Shown here: positions 33,670 through 43,139 of the stretch, one piece after another
How positions within the stretch are numbered: position 1 is the stretch's first letter
How the letters are laid out: every line of letters starts with the position of its first letter
Source: Stappia indica
GTDB taxonomy: Bacteria > Pseudomonadota > Alphaproteobacteria > Rhizobiales > Stappiaceae
DNA length: 64,000 bases
Assembly (NCBI RefSeq): GCF_009789575.1
Contig: NZ_CP046908.1
Location: 4,617,001 to 4,681,000 of the forward strand
Reading direction: 5' to 3'
Notes under the pieces: model-generated
Databases searched by the model: none
Seen by the model: only the letters and a program-made list of their open reading frames with translations
What the model was told of the DNA's origin: nothing
Program-made: the position numbers and the translations under genes

Positions 33670-35068
33670 CGTCGAACCGCAGGCGGAGCAACCCGCCGCC
33701 GGACGGCGCCGCCGCCAGCACTCCATCGCGACACGGCTGATCCTGGTGGCGGCCCTTTGGTCGCTGGTCGCGCTGCTGGTGACCGGCTTCGTGCTCGTCG
33801 CCATGTACCGGGAAGCGAGCGAGCGCGAGTTCGACGCCCGCCTCGACGTCTATCTCAAGGCGATCATCGGCGAGATGGCCGCCGGCACGCCGAGCGATCC
33901 GGCCGAGCCCGGCAATCTCGGCGACCCGCGCTTCGACCTGCCGGCCTCCGGCTGGTACTGGCTGGTGATGAAGGCGGAGACCGGCGAGGTGCTGTTCTCC
34001 TCCATGTCGCTGCTGGGCGACCGGCTGCAGCTGGACGAGCCGCAGCCGGGCGTCATCCTGCGCTCGGTGATTTCCGGCCCCCGCAATGCGGAGCTGCGCG
34101 TGCTGCAGCAGACCATCATCTTCGGCGAGGCGGCGGCCTACCGGATCGCGGTCGCCGGCGAGACGGCGGAGCTGCGCGAACGCGAGGACGATTTCGCCGG
34201 GCAGGTGGCGTTGACGCTGCTGGTGCTGGGGCTCGGCCTCGTCGGCGCGATCTTCCTGCAGGTGCGCGTCGGCCTGCGGCCGCTGGCGGCGCTTAGCGCC
34301 TCGCTGGCCGCGGTGCGGCGGGGCGATGCCCAGACCGTCGACGAGAACCTGCCGCCGGAACTGAAGCCGGTGGCGGTGGAGCTCAACGCGCTGGTGCGCT
34401 CCAACCGCGAGGTGGTGGAGCGCGCGCGCACCCATGTCGGCAATCTCGCCCATGCGCTGAAGACACCGCTCAGCGTCATTCTCAACGAGGTGCGCGGCCA
34501 GGACGCGCCCTTCGCCCCGAAGGTGGCGGAACAGGCCGAGGTGATGCGCTCGCAGGTGCATCACCATCTGGAGCGCGCCCGCATGGCGGCGCAGCGCCGG
34601 GTGATCGGCGTCTCCTGCGACGTGGAGCCGGTGCTGGCGCGGCTGATCCGGGCGATGACCCGCATCCACCGCGACCGGAACATCGACATCTCCCTCGACA
34701 TGAAGACGCGCCTGCGCTTCCGCGGCGAGGAGCAGGACCTGGAGGAGATGACCGGCAACCTCATCGACAATGCCTGCAAGTGGGCAACGTCCCGGGTGCG
34801 GGTCAGCGTTGCCGCGCTTGGCGGCGCAGAGACGGGCGAGCGGATCGTGATCGCCATTGCGGACGACGGGCCGGGCCTTGGCGAGAGCGAAACGGCGGAG
34901 GCGCTGATGCGCGGCCGCCGGCTCGACGAGACGGTGCCGGGCACCGGCCTTGGCCTGTCCATCGTCGTCGATCTGGCGGGGCTGTATGGCGGCGACCTGG
35001 CGCTGGCGCGCGACCGCGGGCAGGACGGCGGCGGGCTCGTCGCGCGGCTGGTGCTGCCGGCGATCTGA
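33662..35068 (+). CDS. feuQ: Sensor histidine kinase FeuQ
   Basis: A 468-residue EnvZ-class kinase. Two membrane segments (about 27-49 and 182-202) flank a ~130-residue periplasmic sensor domain, the probable site of FeuN contact. A HAMP-like stretch precedes the HisKA motif NLAHALKTPLSVIL (His264). The HATPase domain shows NLIDNACKWA, ADDGPGL and GTGLGLSIVVDL. It should phosphorylate FeuP. The gene overlaps feuP by 8 bp, so the pair is coupled. Confidence 0.87.
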   Translation: MPDVEPQAEQPAAGRRRRQHSIATRLILVAALWSLVALLVTGFVLVAMYREASEREFDARLDVYLKAIIGEMAAGTPSDPAEPGNLGDPRFDLPASGWYWLVMKAETGEVLFSSMSLLGDRLQLDEPQPGVILRSVISGPRNAELRVLQQTIIFGEAAAYRIAVAGETAELREREDDFAGQVALTLLVLGLGLVGAIFLQVRVGLRPLAALSASLAAVRRGDAQTVDENLPPELKPVAVELNALVRSNREVVERARTHVGNLAHALKTPLSVILNEVRGQDAPFAPKVAEQAEVMRSQVHHHLERARMAAQRRVIGVSCDVEPVLARLIRAMTRIHRDRNIDISLDMKTRLRFRGEEQDLEEMTGNLIDNACKWATSRVRVSVAALGGAETGERIVIAIADDGPGLGESETAEALMRGRRLDETVPGTGLGLSIVVDLAGLYGGDLALARDRGQDGGGLVARLVLPAI

Positions 35069-35285
35069 GGCATGCGCGAAGGCGGGGAAGCCCCCTTGCG
35101 CCGACGCAGTTCGGCCACAAATGCGTGTAACGTCTGACGCTGGATTTCGGGCCGACCCTTCCTCCCGGTTGGCGAATTCAGCCCGGACGTTTAGGCTCAT
35201 CGCGGCGCCTGCGCGCCGCCGCTTCGGCTCCCGTGCGACATGCAAGGGGGCCGGATCAAGAGGGATGACACGAGGGCAAGCGCGG

Positions 35286-35738
35286 ATGAACGCCTTGAAA
35301 CTCGCCATTGCTGTGACCATGGCTGCCGTGGCTGGCGCCTGCAACACCGGCGGCAGCGTCGGTGCCGGGCCCGTCGTGGTCGGCGGCAGTCTGTTCGGCA
35401 GCGCCTTCAGCGCGCCGACCGTCCAGCAATCGGAGGCCGATGTCGTCCTGGCCGACCTGCTGCGCTCCGAAGCCGGGCAGGGGCTGGAAGTTTCCGACCG
35501 CAGGGCCGCGGCAACGGCGCTGCGCGGTGCGCTGGGCACCAACCGCACCGGCGAGACCGTGCAGTGGCAGAACCGCAGCTCCGGCACCAGCGGCCGGGTC
35601 GTGACCGGTCCCAGCTACCAGGTGAACAACATCCTGTGCCGCGACTACACCCATGTTGTGACGGTCGAGGGCGTGGAGCGCTCCATGCGCGGCGCCGCCT
35701 GCCGCAGCGGCGAGGGCGGCTGGCTGCCGATCACCTGA
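35286..35738 (+). CDS. Small surface-antigen-like lipoprotein
   Basis: A 150-residue predicted outer-membrane lipoprotein. The signal peptide MNALKLAIAVTMAAVAGAC ends in a lipobox (VAGAC) with the modified Cys19. A Gly-rich segment (GGSVGAGPVVVGGSLFG) and a domain with VQWQNRSSGTSGRV, YTHVV and MRGAACRSGEGGW follow, resembling surface-antigen (17-kDa antigen-like) proteins of alphaproteobacteria. ATG 35286 was preferred because GAGGG lies at a suitable distance; ATG 35265 has its purine tract too close. The gene is separate from feuQ by about 215 bp. Confidence 0.75.
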   Translation: MNALKLAIAVTMAAVAGACNTGGSVGAGPVVVGGSLFGSAFSAPTVQQSEADVVLADLLRSEAGQGLEVSDRRAAATALRGALGTNRTGETVQWQNRSSGTSGRVVTGPSYQVNNILCRDYTHVVTVEGVERSMRGAACRSGEGGWLPIT

Positions 35739-35891
35739 TCGAGCGGGCCCGGGAAAAAGCGTGCAGACGCGGCGTCCCGCGCCCTTTCCGACACGGCCTG
35801 CGAAGCCGGTTACGGACCATCGCCAAGATTCAATTAATCATTTTCTGAAACCATCCGCCAACGATCCCAGAACTCGTTCGAGCGCGGACTG

Positions 35892-37307
35892 ATGCCTGAC
35901 CGGCGCCTTTTGACGGAAAAGATCCGATCCTATCTGCAGGCCCTGTCGCCCCGTGCTGTGCAGACCCTTTTGCGTGGCCTGGAGGGCGCGCGTGCGCGCG
36001 GATCCGACGATCCCCATCTCGACCTGATTCTCGATGCCTGCCTCAGCGCGGTGCGGCCCGACACCGGCATCGTGCTCGACGCCGAGCCGCGCGAGAACTG
36101 GCTGCAGCGCCTGTTCTTCGCGCCGGTCGAGGACATGCTGGTGACCGAGATGCTGCCCAGCAAGGAGCGCGGCCGGATCACCCGCTCGAGCCTGCCGCAG
36201 ATCTGGACCTGGATCTCCCGCGACATCGCGCCCGACCGGGTGAGCGTGGCGCTGCAGATCAGCCGCCGCCTGGAGACCGAGCCCGACGACGTGATCGAGC
36301 AGGCCGTCTCGCTCCGCCGCAACGTGCTTGCTCCGATGGAAAAGGCTCTGGCGGAGGCGCATGCGGACGACCGTGCGCACCAGAAGTTGAGCATGCTGGT
36401 GGGGGGCGAGCGGGCGCTGCGCGACGTGGAGGACCTCGTCGCCGCCTTCCGGGAGGGCGCCTGGCTGGAGGCCCTGCGCGAAAGCCTGCCGGAACGGCTG
36501 ACGGAATGGGACTTCAAGCCGGGCAGCCCGTCGCTGACCCGCATCAAGGCGGTGACCGACCGGCACGGCGAGGAGCGGGCGCTGATCGCCTCGATCGTAC
36601 TGGACCGGGTGGAGGCGCCCGAATCGATGCTGTCGCTCGCCGCGGCGCTCGCCGGCTCCATGTCGATCCGCAAGATCGCCGAGAGCAGCTATTCCGTCTT
36701 CGCCGAGATGGCCCTGTCCGAAGTCGAGCGCTATGCCGGCATCGCCTGCGGCGATTGCACCAACCTGAAGCTGTCCGGCGCCATCGACGCCTATACCCGC
36801 ATCGTCAAGGTGCTCGACCGCCAGTTCGACCTGATGGAAAAGCCGGCCTGGCACAAGCGGGTCGCCGAGACGCGGCGGCAACTGTCGGCGCTGGTGGCGC
36901 GGGAGCTGGAAGCGGCGACCGGCAGCATCCGCCGGCTGCTGGTGGTGCCGAAGGTCGCGCCCGGCACCGAGCCGGAGGTGGACGTGGTGCTGCTGGAGGA
37001 AGCGCATCGCGGCATCATGCTGGTCAACAAGATGCGCGATGCGGCGGAGAACCTTGCCGTCAACGAGATCACCGCCCGCACCCGCCACGCGCTGGACCAG
37101 TCGCTCGACATCAAGACCCGCTCGTTGCTGGCCTCGCTGGCTGCCGCACGCGAGGACGAGCGCAAGGCACACCTGCTGACCGTCGATATCGCCATCGACC
37201 TGTGCGAGGCGTTCTACGGCAAGGATTATGCCGACCAGCTGCGGCGCAGCCGCAAGGCCGCGCTGACGCCCAAGCCCAAGCAGGAGATCCGGCAGGCGGC
37301 CTCCTGA
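35892..37307 (+). CDS. Uncharacterised 471-residue helical protein upstream of ccm genes
   Basis: A 471-residue soluble, largely alpha-helical protein. I recognise no family with confidence; the repeated helical pairs (for example MLSLAAALAGSMSIRKIAES and VLLEEAHRGIMLVNKMRDAAE) suggest an all-helical repeat scaffold. There is no signal peptide, and the C-terminus is basic (RRSRKAALTPKPKQEIRQ). It sits 122 bp upstream of ccmI in the same direction. From memory a gene of similar size is found here in other Hyphomicrobiales, but a role in cytochrome c maturation is only suggested by position. Confidence 0.7.
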   Translation: MPDRRLLTEKIRSYLQALSPRAVQTLLRGLEGARARGSDDPHLDLILDACLSAVRPDTGIVLDAEPRENWLQRLFFAPVEDMLVTEMLPSKERGRITRSSLPQIWTWISRDIAPDRVSVALQISRRLETEPDDVIEQAVSLRRNVLAPMEKALAEAHADDRAHQKLSMLVGGERALRDVEDLVAAFREGAWLEALRESLPERLTEWDFKPGSPSLTRIKAVTDRHGEERALIASIVLDRVEAPESMLSLAAALAGSMSIRKIAESSYSVFAEMALSEVERYAGIACGDCTNLKLSGAIDAYTRIVKVLDRQFDLMEKPAWHKRVAETRRQLSALVARELEAATGSIRRLLVVPKVAPGTEPEVDVVLLEEAHRGIMLVNKMRDAAENLAVNEITARTRHALDQSLDIKTRSLLASLAAAREDERKAHLLTVDIAIDLCEAFYGKDYADQLRRSRKAALTPKPKQEIRQAAS

Positions 37308-37429
37308 GGACGCTGCCGGGGACGGGGCGGCGGCTGACGCTTTCGTGAAGCGGCAACGGGCGCCGCGACCGCCTGTCACAGGCCGCAAATACTTGCGGAA
37401 ATGCGCGAGGCACGGTCTATATCCCCTTC

Positions 37430-38593
37430 ATGACGCTCTGGATCGCCTTTTCCCTGCTCACCGTGCTGGCGGCGCTGGCCGTGCTCGTTCCGCTCGCCCG
37501 TGCAGGACGCGGTGCCGCAATGGCTGCCGCCCTGCATGACGCCGAGGTCTACAAGTCGCAGCTCGCTGAGGTCGAGCGCGATCTCGACCGCGGCCTGATC
37601 TCGCAGGAAGCGGCGCAGGCTGCGCGCACCGAGATCGCCCGCCGGCTGATCGCGGCCGACCGCGAAGCGCAGCGCGGCAGCGGAACGGCGCCTGCCGCCG
37701 CGGAGGATGCCGCCAAGGGCGGCGCCGCCCGGCTGCGTCTGGTTCAGGCGGCCGCGCTCGTCATGGTGCCGCTGGGCGCCGTCGGGGCCTATATCGCCTA
37801 CGGTTCCCCCGATCTTCCCGATCTGCCGCTGTCGGCCCGGCTCGAGGCGCCTGCCCAGGGCCGCTCGCTGCCCGATCTGGTGGCGCGCGTCGAGCGGCAT
37901 CTGGCCGACAATCCCGAGGACGGGCGCGGCTGGGACGTGGTGGCGCCGGTCTATATGCGCATGGGCCGGCCGCAGGACGCTGCCGCCGCCTATGCCAGGG
38001 CCATCCGCCTGCTGGGCTCGGACGTGCGGCGCGAGACCGACCGGGGCGAGGCGCTGGTCGTCGCCAACAACGGCATCGTCAGCGCCGAGGCGCATGCGGC
38101 CTTCGAACGGGCGGTGGCGATGGATGCGCAGGCGGTGAAGCCGCGCTTCTTCCTGGCGCTGGCGCTGACCCAGGAAAACCGCAAGGACGAGGCGATCGCC
38201 GCCTGGCAGTCGCTGCTGGCCGATGCGCAGGGCGGCGAGGCCTGGGCCGAGGCCGTGCGCATGGAATTGGCCAAGCTCGGCGTCGAGGCGCCGGCACCGG
38301 CCGCAGCCGATGTGGCCGGACCGTCTCGCGAAGAGATCGAGGCCGCGCAAGAGTTGAGCACCGACGACCGCCAGCAGATGATCCGCTCGATGGTCGACGG
38401 GCTGGACGCGCGCCTTGCCGCCGATGGCGGAAGCGCGCAGGAATGGATGCAGTTGATGCGCGCCCTGGACGTGCTGGGCGAGCGCGAGCGTTTGCGCCAG
38501 GTCATTGCGCGCGCCGGCGAGGCGCTGAAGGATGACCCGGCCGCGGTCGCGGGCATTCGGCAGCTGGCGAGCGAACTGGGCGAAGGCTCGTAA
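37430..38593 (+). CDS. ccmI: Cytochrome c maturation protein CcmI (CycH)
   Basis: A 387-residue protein. The N-terminal part has two membrane segments (about 2-25 and 105-122) flanking a cytoplasmic loop with DAEVYKSQLAEVERDLDRGLIS, the CcmI signature. The periplasmic C-terminal part (about 145-380) contains TPR repeats (GWDVVAPVYMRMGRPQDAAAAY and similar) that hold apocytochrome c for haem ligation. It is the first gene of ccmIEFH. No clear ribosome binding site is seen. Confidence 0.93.
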   Translation: MTLWIAFSLLTVLAALAVLVPLARAGRGAAMAAALHDAEVYKSQLAEVERDLDRGLISQEAAQAARTEIARRLIAADREAQRGSGTAPAAAEDAAKGGAARLRLVQAAALVMVPLGAVGAYIAYGSPDLPDLPLSARLEAPAQGRSLPDLVARVERHLADNPEDGRGWDVVAPVYMRMGRPQDAAAAYARAIRLLGSDVRRETDRGEALVVANNGIVSAEAHAAFERAVAMDAQAVKPRFFLALALTQENRKDEAIAAWQSLLADAQGGEAWAEAVRMELAKLGVEAPAPAAADVAGPSREEIEAAQELSTDDRQQMIRSMVDGLDARLAADGGSAQEWMQLMRALDVLGERERLRQVIARAGEALKDDPAAVAGIRQLASELGEGS

Positions 38594-38636
38594 GCGGCAC
38601 AAACTGGTGGGCAGCGACGGGAACGGACGAAGCAAG

Positions 38637-39074
38637 ATGACCCGCAAGCAAAGACGCATGACGATGATCGCAGCCGCCGGCGGCGTGCTCGCCGTTGCGG
38701 TCGGGCTGATCCTGGTGGCGCTGAACGATCAGATCGTCTTCTTCCAGAGCCCCAGCGACATCGTCGGCAAGCAGCTGCCGGACGGACAGCGCATCCGCCT
38801 CGGCGGTCTCGTCGAGGAAGGCAGCGTCGAGCGCGGCGCCAATGCCGAGGTGCGTTTTGCCGTGACCGACACGGTGGAAAGCGTCAAGGTCGTCTATGTC
38901 GGCCTGCTGCCGGACCTGTTCCGCGAGGGGCAGGGCGTCGTCACCGAAGGCGTGATGAAGGGCGACGGCTGGTTCCACGCCGACAATGTGCTGGCCAAGC
39001 ACGACGAGAACTACATGCCCAAGGAAGTCGCCGAAGCCCTCAAGGGCAAGGGCGTCTGGCAGGGCAAGGAATAG
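38637..39074 (+). CDS. ccmE: Cytochrome c maturation haem chaperone CcmE (CycJ)
   Basis: A 145-residue membrane-anchored periplasmic haem chaperone. The N-terminal anchor is at about 9-29. The OB-fold domain has QRIRLGGLVEEGSV and the covalent haem-binding His122 with Tyr126 in LAKHDENYMPKE. It accepts haem from CcmC/D and passes it to the CcmF/H ligase. The ATG at 38637 gives the usual length. It lies 43 bp after ccmI. Confidence 0.95.
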   Translation: MTRKQRRMTMIAAAGGVLAVAVGLILVALNDQIVFFQSPSDIVGKQLPDGQRIRLGGLVEEGSVERGANAEVRFAVTDTVESVKVVYVGLLPDLFREGQGVVTEGVMKGDGWFHADNVLAKHDENYMPKEVAEALKGKGVWQGKE

Positions 39075-39136
39075 CCGGCAGCGATCCGGCCGCGCGCGGG
39101 CCCTCCGGCCTGCCGATTTGAGGGAGACGATCCGGT

Positions 39137-41125
39137 ATGATCATCGAGATCGGCCATTTCGCGCTGATTCTGGCCTTCGTTCTGTCCGTGCTGCAGAGCG
39201 TCGTGCCGGTCTGGGGCGCGGTCAAGAGCGACCGCCGGCTGATGGCGGTGGCGCCGCCCGTCGCAGGCATGCAGTTCCTGCTCGTCGGCATCGCCTTCGC
39301 GGCCCTGATGCAGGCCTACATGGTCTCCGACTTCTCGGTCGTGAACGTGATCGAGAACTCCCATTCGGCCAAGCCCACCCTCTACAAGATCACCGGCGTG
39401 TGGGGCAATCACGAGGGCTCGCTGCTCCTGTGGGTGCTGATCCTGGTGCTGTTCGGCGCACTGGTCGCCGCCTTCGGCCGCAACATCCCGATGGAGCTCA
39501 AGGCCGCGACGCTGGGCGTGCAGGGCTGGGTGACGGCCGCCTTCCTGCTGTTCATGCTGTCGACGTCCAACCCGTTCGTGCGCGCATCGCCGGCGCCGTT
39601 GGAGGGCAACGACCTCAACCCGATCCTCCAGGATGTAGGCCTCGCGATCCATCCGCCGTTGCTCTATGTGGGCTATGTCGGCTTCTCCATCGTCTTCTCC
39701 TTTGCCATCGCCGCGCTGATCCTCGGCCGGGTCGATGCCGCCTGGGCCCGCTGGGTGCGGCCGTGGACGCTGCTGGCCTGGATGTTCCTGACGCTCGGCA
39801 TCGCCATGGGCTCCTACTGGGCCTATTACGAGCTCGGCTGGGGCGGCTACTGGTTCTGGGATCCGGTCGAGAACGCCTCCTTCATGCCCTGGCTTGCCGG
39901 TACGGCGCTGCTGCACTCCGCCATCGTCATGGAAAAGCGCGGGGCGCTGAAGGTCTGGACGGTGCTGCTTGCCATCCTCACTTTCTCGCTGTCGCTGCTG
40001 GGCACCTTCCTGGTGCGCTCCGGCGTGCTGACCAGCGTGCATGCCTTCGCCACCGATCCGGCACGCGGCACCTTCATCCTCGGCATTCTCGTCCTGTTTA
40101 TCGGCGGCTCGCTGGCGCTCTATGCCTGGCGCGCGCCGCTGCTGAAGCAGGGCGGCCTGTTCGCGCCGGTCAGCCGCGAGGGCGCGCTGGTGCTGAACAA
40201 CCTGCTGCTGACGGTGGCGACCGCCGCCGTTCTGGTCGGCACGCTCTATCCCCTGGTGCTGGAGGTGCTGACGGGCGAGAAGATCTCGGTCGGGCCGCCC
40301 TTCTTCAACCTGACCTTCGGGCCGCTGATGATCCCGCTGCTGATGGCGATGCCGTTCGGGCCGTTCCTGGCCTGGAAGCGCGGCGATCTCGCCGCCGTCG
40401 GCCAGCGGCTCTACGCGGTCGCCGGCCTTGCGCTTGTCGCGATCCTGGTCAGCGCCTGGTGGCAGGGCACGGACCGGATCCTCGCCGCGCTCGGCGTCGG
40501 CCTTGCCGTCTGGGTGATCTGCGGTGCGGTGGCCGAGATCCTGTCGCGCGCCCGCTTCGGCGATGTCGGCCTGTCGACGGGTCTTGCCCGGCTCGGCGGC
40601 CTGCCGAAGTCTGCGTGGGGCACGGCGTTCGGTCACGCGGGCATCGGCCTGACGCTGCTCGGCGTCGTCGCCGTCTCCGCCTTCCAGGAAGAGAAGGTGC
40701 TGACCATCCGGCCGGGCGAAAGCGTGGAGATCGCCGATTACACGCTGAATTTCTCCGGACTGGCGCGGCGCACCGGCCCGAACTATGTCGACGATGTCGG
40801 CCATTTCGACATCTATCGCGGAGGCCGGCAGGTGGCCGTGGCCGATCCGGCCAAGCGCCTCTACACCGCGCGGCAGATGCCGACGACCGAGGCGGGCATC
40901 GTCACCTTCGGCCTGTCGCAGGTCTATGTCTCCATCGGCGAGGTGCATTCCGACGGCGGCGCCGACATCCGCCTCTATCACAAGCCGCTGGTGACCTTGA
41001 TCTGGATCGGCTGCCTGGTGATGAGCTTCGGTGGCGTGCTGTCGCTGTTCGACCGCAGGCTGCGGGTCGGCGCACCGAAGCCGGCGCGCCGCAAGATGGC
41101 GGCTGCCGGGCAGGGAGGCGACTGA
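39137..41125 (+). CDS. ccmF: Cytochrome c haem lyase subunit CcmF (CycK)
   Basis: A 662-residue, multi-pass membrane protein with the WWD-type haem-handling motif GWGGYWFWDPVENASFMPWL and the surrounding helices of the haem lyase family. Conserved segments LYKITGVWGNHEGSLLLW and NPILQDVGLAIHPPLLY are present. It is the central subunit of the ligase that attaches haem to apocytochromes c. GAGGGAG precedes the ATG. Its stop overlaps the ATG of ccmH by one base. Confidence 0.96.
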   Translation: MIIEIGHFALILAFVLSVLQSVVPVWGAVKSDRRLMAVAPPVAGMQFLLVGIAFAALMQAYMVSDFSVVNVIENSHSAKPTLYKITGVWGNHEGSLLLWVLILVLFGALVAAFGRNIPMELKAATLGVQGWVTAAFLLFMLSTSNPFVRASPAPLEGNDLNPILQDVGLAIHPPLLYVGYVGFSIVFSFAIAALILGRVDAAWARWVRPWTLLAWMFLTLGIAMGSYWAYYELGWGGYWFWDPVENASFMPWLAGTALLHSAIVMEKRGALKVWTVLLAILTFSLSLLGTFLVRSGVLTSVHAFATDPARGTFILGILVLFIGGSLALYAWRAPLLKQGGLFAPVSREGALVLNNLLLTVATAAVLVGTLYPLVLEVLTGEKISVGPPFFNLTFGPLMIPLLMAMPFGPFLAWKRGDLAAVGQRLYAVAGLALVAILVSAWWQGTDRILAALGVGLAVWVICGAVAEILSRARFGDVGLSTGLARLGGLPKSAWGTAFGHAGIGLTLLGVVAVSAFQEEKVLTIRPGESVEIADYTLNFSGLARRTGPNYVDDVGHFDIYRGGRQVAVADPAKRLYTARQMPTTEAGIVTFGLSQVYVSIGEVHSDGGADIRLYHKPLVTLIWIGCLVMSFGGVLSLFDRRLRVGAPKPARRKMAAAGQGGD

Positions 41126-41619
41126 TGATGCAGCTCCTGCGACGGCTGATCCTCGCGTTCGCCATGCTGGCCGCCGCCCTGCCGGCAGCCCATGCAGTGG
41201 CGCCCGACGAGGTGCTCGACGATCCGGCGCTGGAACACCGCGCCCGGGAACTGTCCGCCGAACTGCGCTGCATGGTCTGCCAGAACCAGTCGATCGACGA
41301 CAGCGATGCGCCGCTGGCCAAGGACCTGCGCATCCTGGTGCGCGAACGGCTCGTCGCCGGCGACACCAACGCGGAGGTGGTCGACTTTCTGGTCGCCCGC
41401 TACGGCGAGTTCGTGCTGCTGAAGCCGCGCCTGTCGCTGCAGACGGTGGTGCTGTGGGGGCTGGCCCCGCTCGCCCTCGCCATCGGGCTGGTGGTGCTGT
41501 TTCTCGGCGCCAGGCGGCGCCGCGGGACCGCTTCGGTCGCCGCCAGCGGCGCGACGCGGCTGAGCGGCGAGGAGCAGGCCGAACTGGACCGGATCCTCTC
41601 CCGCGACAAGGAGGCGTGA
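41125..41619 (+). CDS. ccmH: Cytochrome c maturation thioredoxin-like CcmH (CycL)
   Basis: A 164-residue protein with signal peptide (cleavage near AHA), a periplasmic domain with the redox-active pair Cys49 and Cys52 in LRCMVCQNQSIDDSDAPLA, and a C-terminal membrane anchor (about 109-131). It reduces the CXXCH disulfide of apocytochrome c before haem attachment. ATG at 41125 overlaps the ccmF stop; a second ATG directly follows. It ends the ccm block. Confidence 0.95.
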   Translation: MMQLLRRLILAFAMLAAALPAAHAVAPDEVLDDPALEHRARELSAELRCMVCQNQSIDDSDAPLAKDLRILVRERLVAGDTNAEVVDFLVARYGEFVLLKPRLSLQTVVLWGLAPLALAIGLVVLFLGARRRRGTASVAASGATRLSGEEQAELDRILSRDKEA

Positions 41620-41715
41620 TCCGCTCCCGGTTTCGTGGTCTGTTGAGCGTCGGCGCGGGCTTCGAACGACACCCGCGTTCCGAACGACGAGAGCGCCCAA
41701 CGAACGGAGAGCCGC

Positions 41716-42954
41716 ATGCCCGCACAGCCAATCCGACTGACCTTCGAGGGCCATAACGGCGCGGAGCTCTCCGCCCGCCTCGACCTGCCCGCCGGGCCGG
41801 TGCGTGCCTATGCGCTGTTCGCCCACTGCTTCACCTGCTCCAAGGACGGGGCGGCGGGCCGGCGCATCGCCGAGGCGCTGACCGGCGAGGGCATCGCCGT
41901 TCTCCGGTTCGATTTCACCGGGCTCGGCGGTTCGGGCGGCGACTTTTCCTCCACCAATTTCTCCTCCAATGTGGAGGACCTCCTGAAGGCCGCAGCCTTC
42001 CTGCGCGAGACCCATGAGGCACCGAAGCTGCTGATCGGCCACTCCTTGGGCGGTGCCGCGATGCTGGCGGCCGCGCATGAGATTCCCGAGGCGCTTGCCG
42101 TCGCGACCATCGCAGCGCCGGCCGATGCCGATCACGTTCTCAAGAACTTCCATGGCGATCTGGAGCTTATCCGCGCGCAAGGGCGTGCGGATGTCGAGCT
42201 GGCGGGCCGGCGCTTCACCATCGAGAAGCAGTTCCTCGAGGATATCGCCGAGCAGAACGTGCGCGAGCGCGTCGCCCATCTTCACAAGGCGTTGCTGGTG
42301 CTGCATGCGCCGCGCGACGAGATCGTCGGCATCGACAACGCGACGCGGATCTTCGTGGCGGCAAAGCACCCCAAGAGCTTCGTGTCGCTCGACAGCGCCG
42401 ACCATCTGCTGAACGACCCGGCCGATGCTGCCTATGCGGCGGGCGTCATCGCCGCCTGGGCCGCCCGCTATATCGGCAAGGCGCCCGAGGCGCCTTCAGA
42501 GACGGCGCAGGCCGAGGCGAAGGGCGTCGAGGTGAGCGAGACCGGGCTCGGCAAGTTCCAGGCGAGCGTGGTTGCCGGCCGGCATCGGCTGATCGCGGAC
42601 GAGCCGGAAGCGGTCGGCGGCCTCGACAGCGGTCCGTCCCCTTACGACTATCTGGCTGCGGCGCTCGGCGCCTGCACGGTAATGACGCTGCGCATGTATG
42701 CCGAGCGCAAGGGGCTGGCGGTCGAGCGGATCTCTGCCACGGTGACCCACGGCAAGGTGCATGCGGCGGACTGCCTTGACTGCACCGAAGAACACCGCAC
42801 GAGGGAAGGGCGGATCGATCGGTTCGAGCGGCGGATCGCCATCGAGGGCGATCTGGATGCGCAGACCCGCGCCCGCCTGCTGGAGATCGCCGACCGCTGC
42901 CCGGTGCATCGCACGCTGGAGGCCGGGGCCGCGATCGTCACCCGCGAGGCGTGA
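41716..42954 (+). CDS. Alpha/beta hydrolase-OsmC fusion protein
   Basis: A 412-residue two-domain protein. Residues 1-255 are an alpha/beta hydrolase with the nucleophile Ser110 in LIGHSLGGA and a likely catalytic His in SADHLL. Residues about 270-412 are an OsmC/Ohr-type peroxide-detoxifying domain with the paired cysteines in LGACTVMTLRMYAERKG and RCPVHRTLE. The fusion is a known family in proteobacteria. It probably handles hydrophobic acyl or peroxide substrates in the cytoplasm, and the exact substrate is unknown. It is monocistronic. Confidence 0.92.
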   Translation: MPAQPIRLTFEGHNGAELSARLDLPAGPVRAYALFAHCFTCSKDGAAGRRIAEALTGEGIAVLRFDFTGLGGSGGDFSSTNFSSNVEDLLKAAAFLRETHEAPKLLIGHSLGGAAMLAAAHEIPEALAVATIAAPADADHVLKNFHGDLELIRAQGRADVELAGRRFTIEKQFLEDIAEQNVRERVAHLHKALLVLHAPRDEIVGIDNATRIFVAAKHPKSFVSLDSADHLLNDPADAAYAAGVIAAWAARYIGKAPEAPSETAQAEAKGVEVSETGLGKFQASVVAGRHRLIADEPEAVGGLDSGPSPYDYLAAALGACTVMTLRMYAERKGLAVERISATVTHGKVHAADCLDCTEEHRTREGRIDRFERRIAIEGDLDAQTRARLLEIADRCPVHRTLEAGAAIVTREA

Positions 42955-43139
42955 GCGGCCACGCCAACTGTTTTTCCTGCAACATTACGAAAGCTTAATC
43001 CCGCCGACAGGCGCCTGTAAGGCGACATGGTCCATATCAGTCAGGACAGCCGGTGAGCGCTTCCCCGCGAATGACCCACCGGCTCGAGATTTCCTGATCC
43101 CCCGGACAGTGATCCGGGTCCTGACGTGGAGAGCAACAC

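Noticed and set aside
39011-41731. 906-residue open frame antisense to ccmF/ccmH
   Set aside because: It covers genes with clear motifs on the other strand, and its composition is that of a shadow frame.
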